DNA from: Podarcis raffonei
Lineage: Eukaryota > Chordata > Lepidosauria > Squamata > Lacertidae
Assembly (NCBI RefSeq): GCF_027172205.1
Contig: NC_070614.1
Span: 33,346,001 to 33,410,000, forward strand
Length of the DNA: 64,000 nt
Direction: 5' to 3'
Shown here: piece after piece, positions 1-10,767 of the stretch
How positions within the stretch are numbered: the first letter of the stretch is position 1
Layout of the letters: the number at the start of each line of letters is the position of its first letter
Notes under the pieces: generated by a model
Database searches by the model: none
The model's input: only the letters and a program-made list of their open reading frames with translations
What the model was told of the DNA's origin: nothing
Translations under genes and position numbers: made by a program

Positions 1-455
1 CAGGTTCATTCCCACACTCTTCATCACAGAATCATAAATGCATCAGGGATGAAAACCTAAGAACGAGTAGAGAATTTCTGATCTCCATATTGCGGGAGGT
101 TGAACTTGGCATTACTAATGCCATTTGTAATCACAATGAAGCTGAGCTGTTTGGAAGGCAACGTGAGATCTTTGTAAGTGGCTGCAACAAATAGGAGTCA
201 AGCTTTATGAACAACAGAATCCTCTTCCATCTTGAAATGAAATTGGGAAGTAGAGGACTGCTGGATTCCTTGGCTGACACATCCTTAGCATTCTTCTCCT
301 TCTTGCCCTTCTTTTTCCAAAAACTTCTCCTAATACAGTATTCAACATTTATTTCACATATATGTACAATATATACAGTTCTGGATTGATATTTTCCCCA
401 TTTACATACTTCAGTTCAGTGCTTATATACTTAAAAGTTAGATAACCTATCTTAC

Positions 456-3400
456 CTGGTTAAAACTTGGATGCCATAGAATTTGGTCATCATTAATTGT
501 TAACTCTTCTCCTAAAGGAGCCTGAGAATCCAGCCTTCCAACTTTTGCTCTAACCAGTGAGCCATTGGGAAAAATCAACCAGTTCGTTACATCAAAAGAA
601 GCAACTAATTCTCCATTGTCATCAAAGTGCACAGAATCTCCAACACTGTTATTGAACGCAATGTGCCTTAGAAAGGAATGCACCTTTTAAAGAGAATATG
701 TGCACAGATGTCACTAGGTCCTGAAATTTATTTAATGGACTTCACAGAGACCTTACAAATTTTTCAAAAGTATGCCGTTCTCATTAAATAACGCTAACAT
801 TAGGACCATTATATAATATATCTGGCAGTGCTTATTCAAAACAAAATAAAAAGGCAGCCAAACAAAATGTTGCTAGAAATGAATTATGCAAATTTACAGC
901 TCCTTTTACTCTGGACCAAAAGTTGAATTGTAGTTACCTGCCAAGATTGCACATTTGGAAATGCCAGTTTCCCTCCTTCCATAATCCTTCTACTCTTGGA
1001 GCTCCTTTTCTTTATGGCATGCAAAGCATGTGCCACAATGTAGACAGCGTTGTAGACATTGTAGCTGTGGCCAGTCAAGTCCATTTCAAACAGAATTCCA
1101 GGAAGGCCCTCCAGCTTCTCGTCCCCAGTGCAAGCTTTGTTGTTTTCCTCCTCTTGCTGTCCTTTAGAGATTTTGAATGAGCAGCTGAAGGCCTGCTCCC
1201 AGAAGGACTGGATAAAGCCATCACCTTTTGCCCACAATGGCCTTAACTTGTGAATGAACTTGTGGAAACCCAATAACCGACTTGAGTGAACTGTGAAGGA
1301 TAAAGAACCATGAAAGGGTTGCATATCCCAATTCTTCTGAACAGAGTGTGATGCAAAATCCCAATGGGATGTAACAATCCATACTTTATTCAGAGGTGGA
1401 AGTGAGAAGAAAGGTGCATAAAATAGCAGCATTCTCAAAACCTGAAAGGATGGAGGCTCTCCATAAATAAAGAATACACTGGGATTTCCCGTACTGGTGT
1501 TTCCCTCACAGATTTTTGCATAGCTTTCAAAACGCTGCAAACCAAAGTTTATCATCTCATCCACATAATTCCATTTGGGTATTCTTGTGACAAAGGCATA
1601 ACAGATTCCATGAATGGAAAGCAATGGCATCATTGTCTGTAAAAATCTGTCTCCTCGATCATCATCTACAGCCCAAAGCCCAATCCAAGTCCATCTGAAA
1701 TGCTGAAGTAACCGCACAACACCCATGTGCTGATAGGCTTCATTGGGGACCATCTGGTATAGAAAAGGGAATAAACTTTGGGCACCTTGTAATGGCAAAA
1801 ATGATCCATATGTGAGCTGAAATGAAAAGTACAAGAATAGAATAGAATAGAATAGAATAGAATAGAATAGAATAGAATAGAATAGAATAGAAAATAGAAG
1901 AAAAGAATTTTAAACCATACACTTGTAGGAGGTCCTGTATGTCTCCTTGGAGGCCCACCTTGAGGATCTCCCCAGTAATTGGTTTCATCATGACCTACCC
2001 TGAATCACTTGTCTCAGACAACATGCCTCTTCTTCTAAATATTTCATTTACGTCTGCATACCTGGCCGCCTTCTATCATACTAAATGAATTGGCAGAGCA
2101 CTCTTTTGTTAGGATGGGGCTCTGAAAGGCAATGGAACAGTGCTGCCATGCTGCTAGAGTTCTCACATCAATTATCACTTCCGCTTGCTTAAGTTGTAAT
2201 AGCAAACCACAATAGTGATCCAGACTGAAGCTAGCTACATTGGGAGAGACATTAGGCTTCCACCAAGTCTGTGGTCTTCAGGAGGCCATTTGTCATGTTA
2301 CATAACAAAATGTCACAAAATGTGGCTATAGGATTGACAAAGTCTTATGAAATTTAGAGTAGCTTCTCTGTAGCACTGAGAATAAGTAGGGACAGAAGAG
2401 AAATAAAATCCAGGTCTCATCCCCGCTCCCATTTATTTTTATTAAAAATTTCTTTTTGCATACAATGGTAGGTTAGGAAGAAAAGAGGGGGAGGGGGAGG
2501 GGGAGGGGGAGGTGTGGGGTGGTGTGGTGTGGTTTTGCTTCTATTCTTCTACTTAGTGTGTGTGTGGAGTTTTGTGTCAGCATTACTTTTGTCATATTGT
2601 TGGGCTGTGTGTGTGATGAAGGGGAGCCATACTGGGGTGATTAAGCAGGGGCATACATTATTCCCTTGTTCAAAGCAACCTGAGAACAAAAAGCTAGTGA
2701 TCCTTTGAAATTTGCCATTCTTTTATTTTAGCAATGAAAATTTCCAACTGAGTAATATGTGCTAAAATGCATATGGAAAGGCATAGTGTGCATTAGAATG
2801 TATATAATAGTGAAAATAACATATAATAATGAATTATAGAAGAGAATATGTTTTGCAAAAGAGTTTACATTAGGGAACATTGCAACCAAGCATGTGCATT
2901 AGGAGAAGTCCACAGGAAAATGCTCACAGGAAATTTATTGAAAGGGTTGTGGAATCAAGATAGCATACAAGATGAAAAAACTTAATATGGAGGCAAAATG
3001 GCCAAAGTACTGTGAAATTTTGGAACAGGAAGGTGACAAGCTGAAATTGCAGAGTTATGAGAAGCTCAAAGGGAAGGTGTGAGACTGGTTACATTATTTT
3101 CAAATAAGAGAGGTTTATAATCAAGATAAAAAAATTGGTTTTCAGGTGGAAAAATCAAAGTTGGAAACAGAATTGTTAGAACCCAATGCTAAGATACTAT
3201 CAAGAATGTATAATTTGCTGTTGAAATGGAGTACTGAGGAAGAAACGGTAAAATCTGCTATGATTAAATGGGCACAAGATAAGGGTCATAATATTATGTT
3301 TGCTGACTGGGAACAGTTGTGGACCACTGGGGTTAAATTTACGGCATGCAATGCCCTAAGAGAGAATATTATGAAAATGATGTATAGGTGGTACATGACC

Positions 3401-5347
3401 CTAGTCAAGCTTGCAAAAATATACCATTTGCCCGATAATAAATGTTGGAAATGTAAAGAAATTGAAGGTACATTCTTTCACCTTTGGTGGACGTGCCCGA
3501 GGATTAAGGCTTTCTGGGAGATGATTTATAATGAAATAAAAAAGGTACTTAAATGCACTTTTGTGAAGAAACCAGAGGCCTTTCTCCTGGGCATAGTTGG
3601 CCAATTGGTGCCAAAGAAGGATAGAACTTTCTTTATGTATGCTACAGCAGCAGCAAGAATACTCATCACAAAGTATTGGAAGACACAAGAAATACCCACC
3701 TTGGAAGAATGGCAGATGCAAGTAATTGACTATATGGAAATGGCTGACATGACTGGCAGAATCCGAGATCAGGGAGAAGAGTTGGTGGAAGAAGATTGGA
3801 GGAAATTTAAAATTTATTTACAGAAGTATTGTAAAATGTATGAATGCTGATGACATTGAAATAAAATGAAGGGGTTCTAGTAATAAGAGATAAAAATTAT
3901 AAATTATAAATTTGGGAGGTAAAATATATAAGGACAAAGTAGTAGGATAAGAATTTGCTGAACTAACTGTTAAAAAGGGATATAAAAAAGGGAGGCGTGA
4001 GGAAGTCAGGAAAATAAGTTAAGTGAAGATGAATATTTAGAAAAGAGTGATTTGTGTTTTTCTCATTTTATTTTTTGTGTGACGATTGTTTTTTTCTCTC
4101 TTGCTAAATGTTTATATTTTATGTATTGTGAAAGTTTGTATTGTTGTGTTTCATATTTTCTCTGTGTTTCTCTGTGTTTGTATTCTTCTATTTTCCTATT
4201 GTTAAACCTAATAAAATATCATATTAAAAAAAAAACAAGATAGCATACAAGAGTTGTGAGACCTCCATACACACATGAAGAAAGGTTACCTGTGGAGTCT
4301 TGTGGGTTGCTGAAATGATGGCCATATTGGCAGAGATTTCAGAGATGCACCCTCCAATGAGAGCTATCAGATTGTTCTGGTTGTCACACTTGAAATTAGG
4401 GACAAACCTATGTCGTGTTGACAGAAGGCTTAAGGTAGCTTTATAGGTCATCCTTGCAGTGTAGTAGCTATTGAGGATGTGGAGTCCCAGAGAGATATTT
4501 GGTAAGATGTTGGGATTCTCATTGATCTCTTTGACAGCAAATGCAAAGGCCAGGATGTGCTGGTAGTTCTTAGGCACTGAACTGTAATCAGAGTTACAGT
4601 TAGTTTTGTTTTGTTTTAAAGTGCTGCAGCTACAATAAAACAGCATTTTAATGGTAAGCTTGTAAGATGGAGGTGTATTGTAGCTGAGAATTATACAATA
4701 TACTGTTGAAATGCACAACAATAAAAATGATATGTGCTATCACAAACTGTATGCCTAAACAAATTCCTCTCTGTACATATTGTCCTCCCTCCTGTTTCTT
4801 ACAAAAGCAGCAGCAATTACTAACCCAAGCAGATGGGGCTTCATTGTGATGTGTTTGGTTTTTTGTTTTTTCACATCAAGGGGGCCATAGAGCTAAGCTT
4901 ATTAATGGTCTGTGAATAACAATATAATGTAGAATGTAATGTATCTATCAACAATTTCCCACTGTTACCAGAAAACTACATTTCTCACACCAAAAGTAAA
5001 TAAATCCCAGTATTTCTTGATAAGCATTATCAGTAATTATGAACTGAACATATTACAAAGTGAGAGAGTGAAGAAGTAAGGTCTTACATGGGTTCATCAG
5101 TGATGGTCTGTGTACGCTGTTCCAGGAAAGAGAGGCTATCATAAAGAAAGAATATTTGAGAAACAATCCCACCGATGACAAGGTCCCCTGGCTGGTAAAA
5201 TTCATGAGGAATAGGGAGGGGATCATCAAATATGCTGCAATTCACAACATGTTTCCCACAAACAGAATGAGACAACAGTATGAGAAGCAATGCCACTACC
5301 AGCATGATCCTGTTGCCAAAACTTTCCCCCCTAATTGAGATACCCAT
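456..5347 (-). CDS. Gene A: V2R vomeronasal receptor, partial (exons 1-4; exons 5-6 beyond the left edge)
   Basis: This is the 5' part of a type-2 vomeronasal receptor gene. Exons, in coding order, are 5347-5088 (260 bp), 4581-4290 (292), 1816-938 (879) and 683-456 (228). All are open, with GT donors and AG acceptors. Exon 1 starts at MGISIRGESF, has a hydrophobic signal segment at about residues 15-30, then the V2R N-terminal motif [14 protein letters not shown]. Exon 2 carries [20 protein letters not shown]. Exon 3 opens LTYGSFLP and contains [18 protein letters not shown] and [10 protein letters not shown], the family signatures of the ligand-binding Venus-flytrap domain. Exon 4 contains [13 protein letters not shown]. 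The cysteine-rich and seven-helix exons must lie left of position 1, as the window opens inside intron 4, so I cannot say whether the gene is intact. Intron 2 holds a truncated L1. Exon 4 is closer to gene C than to gene B. Confidence 0.9.
1834..1892. repeat. AATAG pentanucleotide microsatellite beside exon 3 of gene A
   Basis: About eleven AATAG units. Genes B and C have a single GAATAGAAGAG at this place. On the coding strand it forms a pyrimidine-rich CTATT array starting about 18 bp upstream of the exon 3 acceptor. Confidence 0.95.
2973..4235 (+). mobile_element. L1 LINE, 5'-truncated, in gene A intron 2
   Basis: The insertion is bracketed by a 17-bp target duplication, CAAGATAGCATACAAGA, at 2956-2972 and 4236-4252. 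It ends in an A-rich tail after AATAAAATATC. The frame from 3146 to 3850 is the C-terminal part of L1 ORF2, with the cysteine motif CWKCKEIEGTFFHLWWTCP. The same frame extends to the 5' end of the insert but is interrupted by a TGA at 3080-3082. It lies antisense to the receptor gene. Genes B and C lack it, so it arrived after the paralogues separated. Confidence 0.9.
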
Positions 5348-7160
5348 TTTTCAATGTGCAGAATTATATGTTTACCATCCACAGCATTATATGAGACAAT
5401 GCAGGAATATGCAGCTGTCCCATCCAGGGATCAAACCTGCAACCTTGGTATTATCAATACCAGGGAGCTCAGATTATACTCTTCCTGTACTGATTTACTG
5501 GTTGATCTATTAGGTAACAATTTTGCTTTGCATTTAAATATATATCATTTCCCATCAGTATCCATATTCATATCCTGTGCTTTCTCCTCAATTTATTCTC
5601 TAAAGCTGACTGATAAATATAAGCTCCTTCTCCTTTTGCAATCCTTAGCTATACATCTTCATCTCTGGGCATCAATTACTTTAACTTGGATTGCAAAGGG
5701 GGTGTGTGTTGTGTTCAAAGTTCTTAGTCTGACCCTATACCTCACTAAAAGGGAAATTAGGTCAAGGGTGTGTAGGTCAGTGGAACCGTTAATCAATAGA
5801 TAGCTAATGCTCAATTTTTTCACACTAAGAATTGGAAGCTGAGCCTGGGGGAAACAAAATGATGAGGGATATTCCTAGTACAATTCTTGCAACAGAATGG
5901 CGGCAGAATCAGCTCGTGGAAGCACTTCTGACCCAACAAATGCATGAAAGAGCAATCCCTCTTCCTAGGTCCAGTTTGCAACATGAAGACTTTATACCTT
6001 TTTTTTCTTTTTTTTAATATTCATTGTTATTCCTACTTATGGACTCTAGACATCAATTAAATCAGAGAATGGGAATCAATAATTATGAAAATGACAGGGA
6101 TTGCAAAAACTTCCCCAGTGAGTAGACAGACCTTGAAGTTTCATCAAGCATGACAAAAGTTTTAGAAATTTCTCCACACTCCCACACCCTGAAAAAGTAT
6201 TGGAATTCCTGAATTATACCATTCACTTTCATGTTTTTACTGGGCAACTGCAGGTGTTAAGGGCAACAGAAGTATTATTTAGGCAATAAAGATAGTGTAT
6301 GGTATTGTGGTTAGTTCAAGCTTCACCACTTCCTTGGAACTGGATTGTTGTCAGTGGCAAAGGAGTGGACTGAAGTCCCAGATTTGTTTATTCACTAGAA
6401 TAGACACGTGGATTCTGTGTAAGTGAAGTCATCATGCAATGGAAACTACAATTCAACAAGTAGCCAACTTGCAACCAATATTGTCCACATGGAATGATGA
6501 GAGACTGAGGTGCCCTTGAAAGCACAGTGCGATTTAGGGATATATTAGAGATATATAGGACTGAGGTACAGGATTATGGACCTTTAACCTTTAATATTTA
6601 AACCTGAATCCACCCACACTAATACATACTGGGAAACAGAAACATATATTTAATCAATTAATATTTAATGAAGGAACATAATATCCTGACATGATCTTGG
6701 AGGAGAATATGAAGTAATTGCCTTCTATAGACTATAATTAGAATGCATAACACATGATAGTAGAAATTATCAACAGAGCCTTCCATGCTGGATTTGGAGA
6801 AATGATTTAACAAGGTTGGAGATTTACAGATTAAACCTGTAAGGGGACAAATTTCCAAAAAATATACATAGTATATTGTAAACATTTTATTGTGACAGAG
6901 CCAAAAAAGAAGTTTATAAATATTTATAAAATATAGAAGATCCTATCCCTCTTCTGATGGTGCGTGAATATAGTGTAGTGTCATCATTTTGGTTCATTGT
7001 GGCTGCTCTCCTATGCTTACTTTTCCACAATTATGTAGGACCTTTGTTGAACTTGGGTTTCAACAGATGCCCTCAACATACTTAAAGGGAAATACCTTGG
7101 AATAGTTCATATGGCATGGAAATGCATTTATGAATGTAATCAGGTTGAGGATAAAATGAA
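5348..7160. other. Upstream region of gene A
   Basis: About 1.8 kb without exons. It aligns with the regions upstream of gene B (15794-17603) and gene C (25300-27090), so all three receptor genes share related 5' flanks. A promoter for gene A should lie here, but I see no TATA box or other element that I can defend. The plus-strand open frames in this region are not conserved as protein. Confidence 0.6.
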
Positions 7161-7163
7161 TTA

Positions 7164-7402
7164 CAGTGGTACTTCGGGTTAAGAACTTAATTCGTTCTGG
7201 ATGTCTGTTCTTAACCTGAAAATGTTCTTAACAAGAAGCACTGCTTTAGCTAATGGGGCTTCCCACTGCCACCTCGCCGCTGTGCGATTTCTGTTCTCAT
7301 CCTAAAGCAAAGTTCTTAACCTGAGGTACTATTTCTGGGTTAGCGGAGTCCGTAACCTGAAGTGTTTGTAACCTGAAGCGTCTGTAACCTGAGGTACCAC
7401 TG
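7164..7402. mobile_element. TA-flanked MITE (Tigger/mariner-like), A-B gap
   Basis: Terminal inverted repeats CAGTGGTACTTCGGGTTA and TAACCTGAGGTACCACTG, flanked by TA on each side. The interior repeats the TTAACCTGAA motif. It is shared with 17606-17844 at the same relative position, so it predates the duplication of that segment. Confidence 0.8.
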
Positions 7403-7629
7403 TACTTGTTGATTTGTCCAGATAAGACTTGCCCCGATACGATTTTTAATCTCCCATTGTTTATTGTTCTCACATTGATCCTCCCAGGATGATAATGTTA
7501 AACTTTTATTCTGTAGACTTCCTTAGACTTGATATATTCATATTGCATGGCTTCAGTGTAATGCCTTGCATTTTCCATCTGTTACTCATTGTGAAGGCAT
7601 TGGGCTATATACAATACATTGAATTTCAT

Positions 7630-7895
7630 GTGCAACTGCATAGACAGCATTGCAGACATTGTAGCTATGGCTAGGCATGCTCATTTCAAACAAAATTCCA
7701 GGAAGGCTTTCCAGCTTCTCCTCTCTAGTACAGGTTTTATCTACCTCCTTAAAGAGGTTTAGGAAACAGCAGGCTGCTTGTTTCCAGAAATCCAGAATAA
7801 AACCACATTCTTCTGCATGGGAAGGGTTCCTCATCTATATGAATTTCTGGAGGACTAACAGTTTATTTGAGAGAACTGTGAAAGTTATGGAAATG
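7630..7895 (-). pseudogene. V2R exon 3 relic downstream of gene B
   Basis: A minus-strand stretch encodes [29 protein letters not shown] and FILDFWKQAACCF, matching the last third of V2R exon 3. No splice donor (the expected SWQ followed by GT) and no matching exon 4 is present beside it. It lies about 150 bp beyond the stop codon of gene B, so it is the remnant of another receptor whose other exons are gone. About 70 residues remain open by chance or because the decay is recent. Confidence 0.8.
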
Positions 7896-7959
7896 TGAGG
7901 GTGTGGCTTATGACTGCAGAATATAGGTATGAAACCAACTTGAAGTGTGATGCATCCAT

Positions 7960-10129
7960 CTTCACTGAAGTTGCAAGGATTTCCTTAATGTTTCCTTAAT
8001 CAAGTCTATGTGCGTTAATAGTCTAAGCTACAATTTTATCATATATGTTTCATTTGGTTTGCCTTATTAGTTGCTCCCTCTTATTCAGTTCAGGCCTCAG
8101 TACAATGATGTAGCATTTAGGGAAAAAGATGCAACCCAGTAAGCCAGCATTGGATGCTAAGATGGAGAAGATCTCCACAGCCACCATGTATTTTCCTTTG
8201 GTGCTCAAGTAGGTTGGAACAAAAGTCAGCCAAACACTGCAAAACACCAACATGCTGAAAGTGATAAATTTGGCCTCATTGAAACTGTCTGGCAACTTCC
8301 TGGCTAGGAAAGCCAAAATGAAGCTGACAATGGCCAAGGAACCCATGTAGCCCAGGACACAGTAGAACATGATAGCTGAACCCTCATTACATTCCAGTAG
8401 CATTTCTCCTGTCACTGAGTGCATGTCCATATCTGGGAATGGAGGGAAAGTACATAACCAAAGAGAACAAATGCCAGCTTGAAGAAAGGAGCCAGAGAGG
8501 ACAATGGAATTTGCCATTCGCTTCCCCACCCATTTTCTGATTCTGGATCCTGGCTGGGTTGCCATGAATGCCAGAACCACGGTGATGGTTTTTGCCAAAG
8601 TGCTGGAAAGGGCAACAGAGAACATGATGCCAAAGGCTGTTTGTCGGAGAAGGCAGATGACCGTTCCAGGCTGTCCAATGAAGAGTAAGGAGCAGAGGAA
8701 GCAAAGAAGGAGAGCGATGAGAAGGATGTAGGTGAGGGTCCTGTTGTTAGCTTTGACTATGGGAGTGTCCTTGTGCTTCACGAAAATTCCAAGTATGAAA
8801 GTTGTGATAAAGGAGAAGGAAATGGCTAAGATAGCTAAGGTAATTCCTAATGTTTCTTTGTAAGAGAGGTAGCTTACAACTTTAGGAATGCATTGAGTTT
8901 GGTCCATATTGGGATACTGGTCTTCTGGACATTTGACACAGGCATCCATATCTGAAAATAGTAAAGAGCTACTTTAAATACTTCTAGAAGTTGATCAACA
9001 CCTATTTAAAAGGGCCATCAGTGAGAATGAATTCCGTTGCCTCTTTTGCAGTTCTTTGATGAACTCTAGGAGAAAGGGGTCCCTTAATATCAGCATCCTT
9101 GATGTTAATTTCATCTCAAGCAAATAATGCCATATGAAACTTCTCAACCACCTATACTTTGCTGAGAGAATAATGCTAATAACCACTAATCTGACAGTGT
9201 TAAAAACTTACAGGGGTAATTTATGTAAATCACTTTAAAGGCTAAAGAAGTGATTTTCATAGGAAAATTATCATTACTGTTGTTGTTTTTCTTTGTATTA
9301 ATAATTTTTTGCTGGTTTGGGAAGTGCTATTCTGAGAGGGTATGGTATGAAGGTACATTTCATAACCATCCTGTTAAAGTGACTGGTGACTGATTCAACT
9401 TTCTCACTGGATAGTAGACTGCTTGGAATCTCTTTGTACATTGCCTTGAGTTCTCTGCTGATTACAGAAGAGAGTCAGGATACAATGAGAAAGAAATGGG
9501 ATTGGAACAGGAATGTGCCAAACTCAGATTACAAAACAGCCCAGGGTGGCCAATGTCATTTTGCCACCTTCGCGGGTGGGGGATAGGATGGTTGGAATGC
9601 TGCCTGCTCTGGGTGGGGCTGCACTTCCTTTGATGGAATGGTTCATAGCTTGGAGGTACTTATGGATCCTTTACTGTTGCTTGAGGCTCAGATGGGTTCA
9701 GTGGTTCAGAGTGCCTTCCATAACATTTGGCTGGTGACCCAGCTGCACCTTTATCTGGACTGTGATAGTCTAACCATTTGATTCGGGGGGAAACATAGCA
9801 TGGGAGGCAATTCTGCAGGCACTGTGTACTGTGTACTGTGAAAGTTAATATGAAAACACTAAGAGCTTCTGGGAAGCTGTGTGCTAATTGCTACATAATA
9901 AGGCTCTCTACTTTTCACAGTTCGGCCACTGATGGAGTTCTCCTGATCTATCCATACGTTAAGATTTGCCGGACTTCTATTTTCAGTGATATGATTAGCT
10001 GGGACCCAGGAGATGGTCTCAGCAGTTATGGAACTCCCTGGCAAATGGGGTCCATTTTGCCTCCTATAATATTGATGGGCATTTGTATTATCACATTTCT
10101 CTGGTAATTTTGTGGTACCTTAGACTTGT

Positions 10130-10162
<33 letters not shown>

Positions 10163-10767
10163 TTTATATGCACCCTTTCACCCAAGGAGCTGTAAAACCA
10201 GCAATAAACTGTGAGGGGATGTCTCCCCGTCCCACTGCAGCAAATTTAATATGAATTTTAAAATATTTTCTTACATTTATATCCCATTTTTATTCCACTG
10301 TGGAATGCAAGGTTGAATATGTTGGGTCCCCAGTCTGTCTCCCATCCAGATACTGATCAGAACTAGAACTGCTTAGCTTCATCAAAGTAATGGCTATATG
10401 TGCCTTAAGGGTCAAGGCATCCTTCCATATGATGTTTTTAATATTATATCTCCTACCTTTCTGCTTAGAGATCATCCCTTCTGCACATGGAGCACAATCA
10501 TAGCAGCAAATTTTTTCTCCCTCCTTCTTTTTCCTGCTGTAGCCAGGTTGGCAGTTGTCATTGCACACAGAAATAGGCAACACCTATACATAATAATGTG
10601 GAGATTAGCAATAAGATATTTTTACTCTTCTGTCGTTCACTTCCCATCTGATTTGAATCATGGGAGGGTTAGAGTGAGGAAAACTTTCTTCTGATGCTTT
10701 TTCACCAGCTTCTATCTGTTGCGAATCAGAAGTCTGCAGTAGAGACACTTCTCTGTTGAATTTCTGA
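7960..10767. repeat. Homogenised block, copy 1 (gene B exons 5-6 and intron 5)
   Basis: Compared by eye with 18402-21205 (offset 10442, falling to 10438 at a TATT microsatellite), this stretch shows only scattered differences, two of them seen in roughly the first 2 kb (near 8144 and 9430). Differences rise towards the exon 5 side. The right limit is sharp, ending in TTGAATTTCTGA at about 10767; beyond it genes B and C no longer align. Confidence 0.8.

Noticed and set aside
6658-6885. Minus-strand 75-codon open frame repeated at 17100-17327 and within 26585-27058.
   Set aside because: It is kept in all three copies, but the changes between copies hit amino acids as freely as silent sites, it has no known domain, and the shared sequence is explained by duplication of the 5' flank.
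8479-8731. Open frames on the plus strand opposite exon 6 of genes B, C, D, E and F.
   Set aside because: They are antisense shadows of the conserved seven-helix coding sequence.
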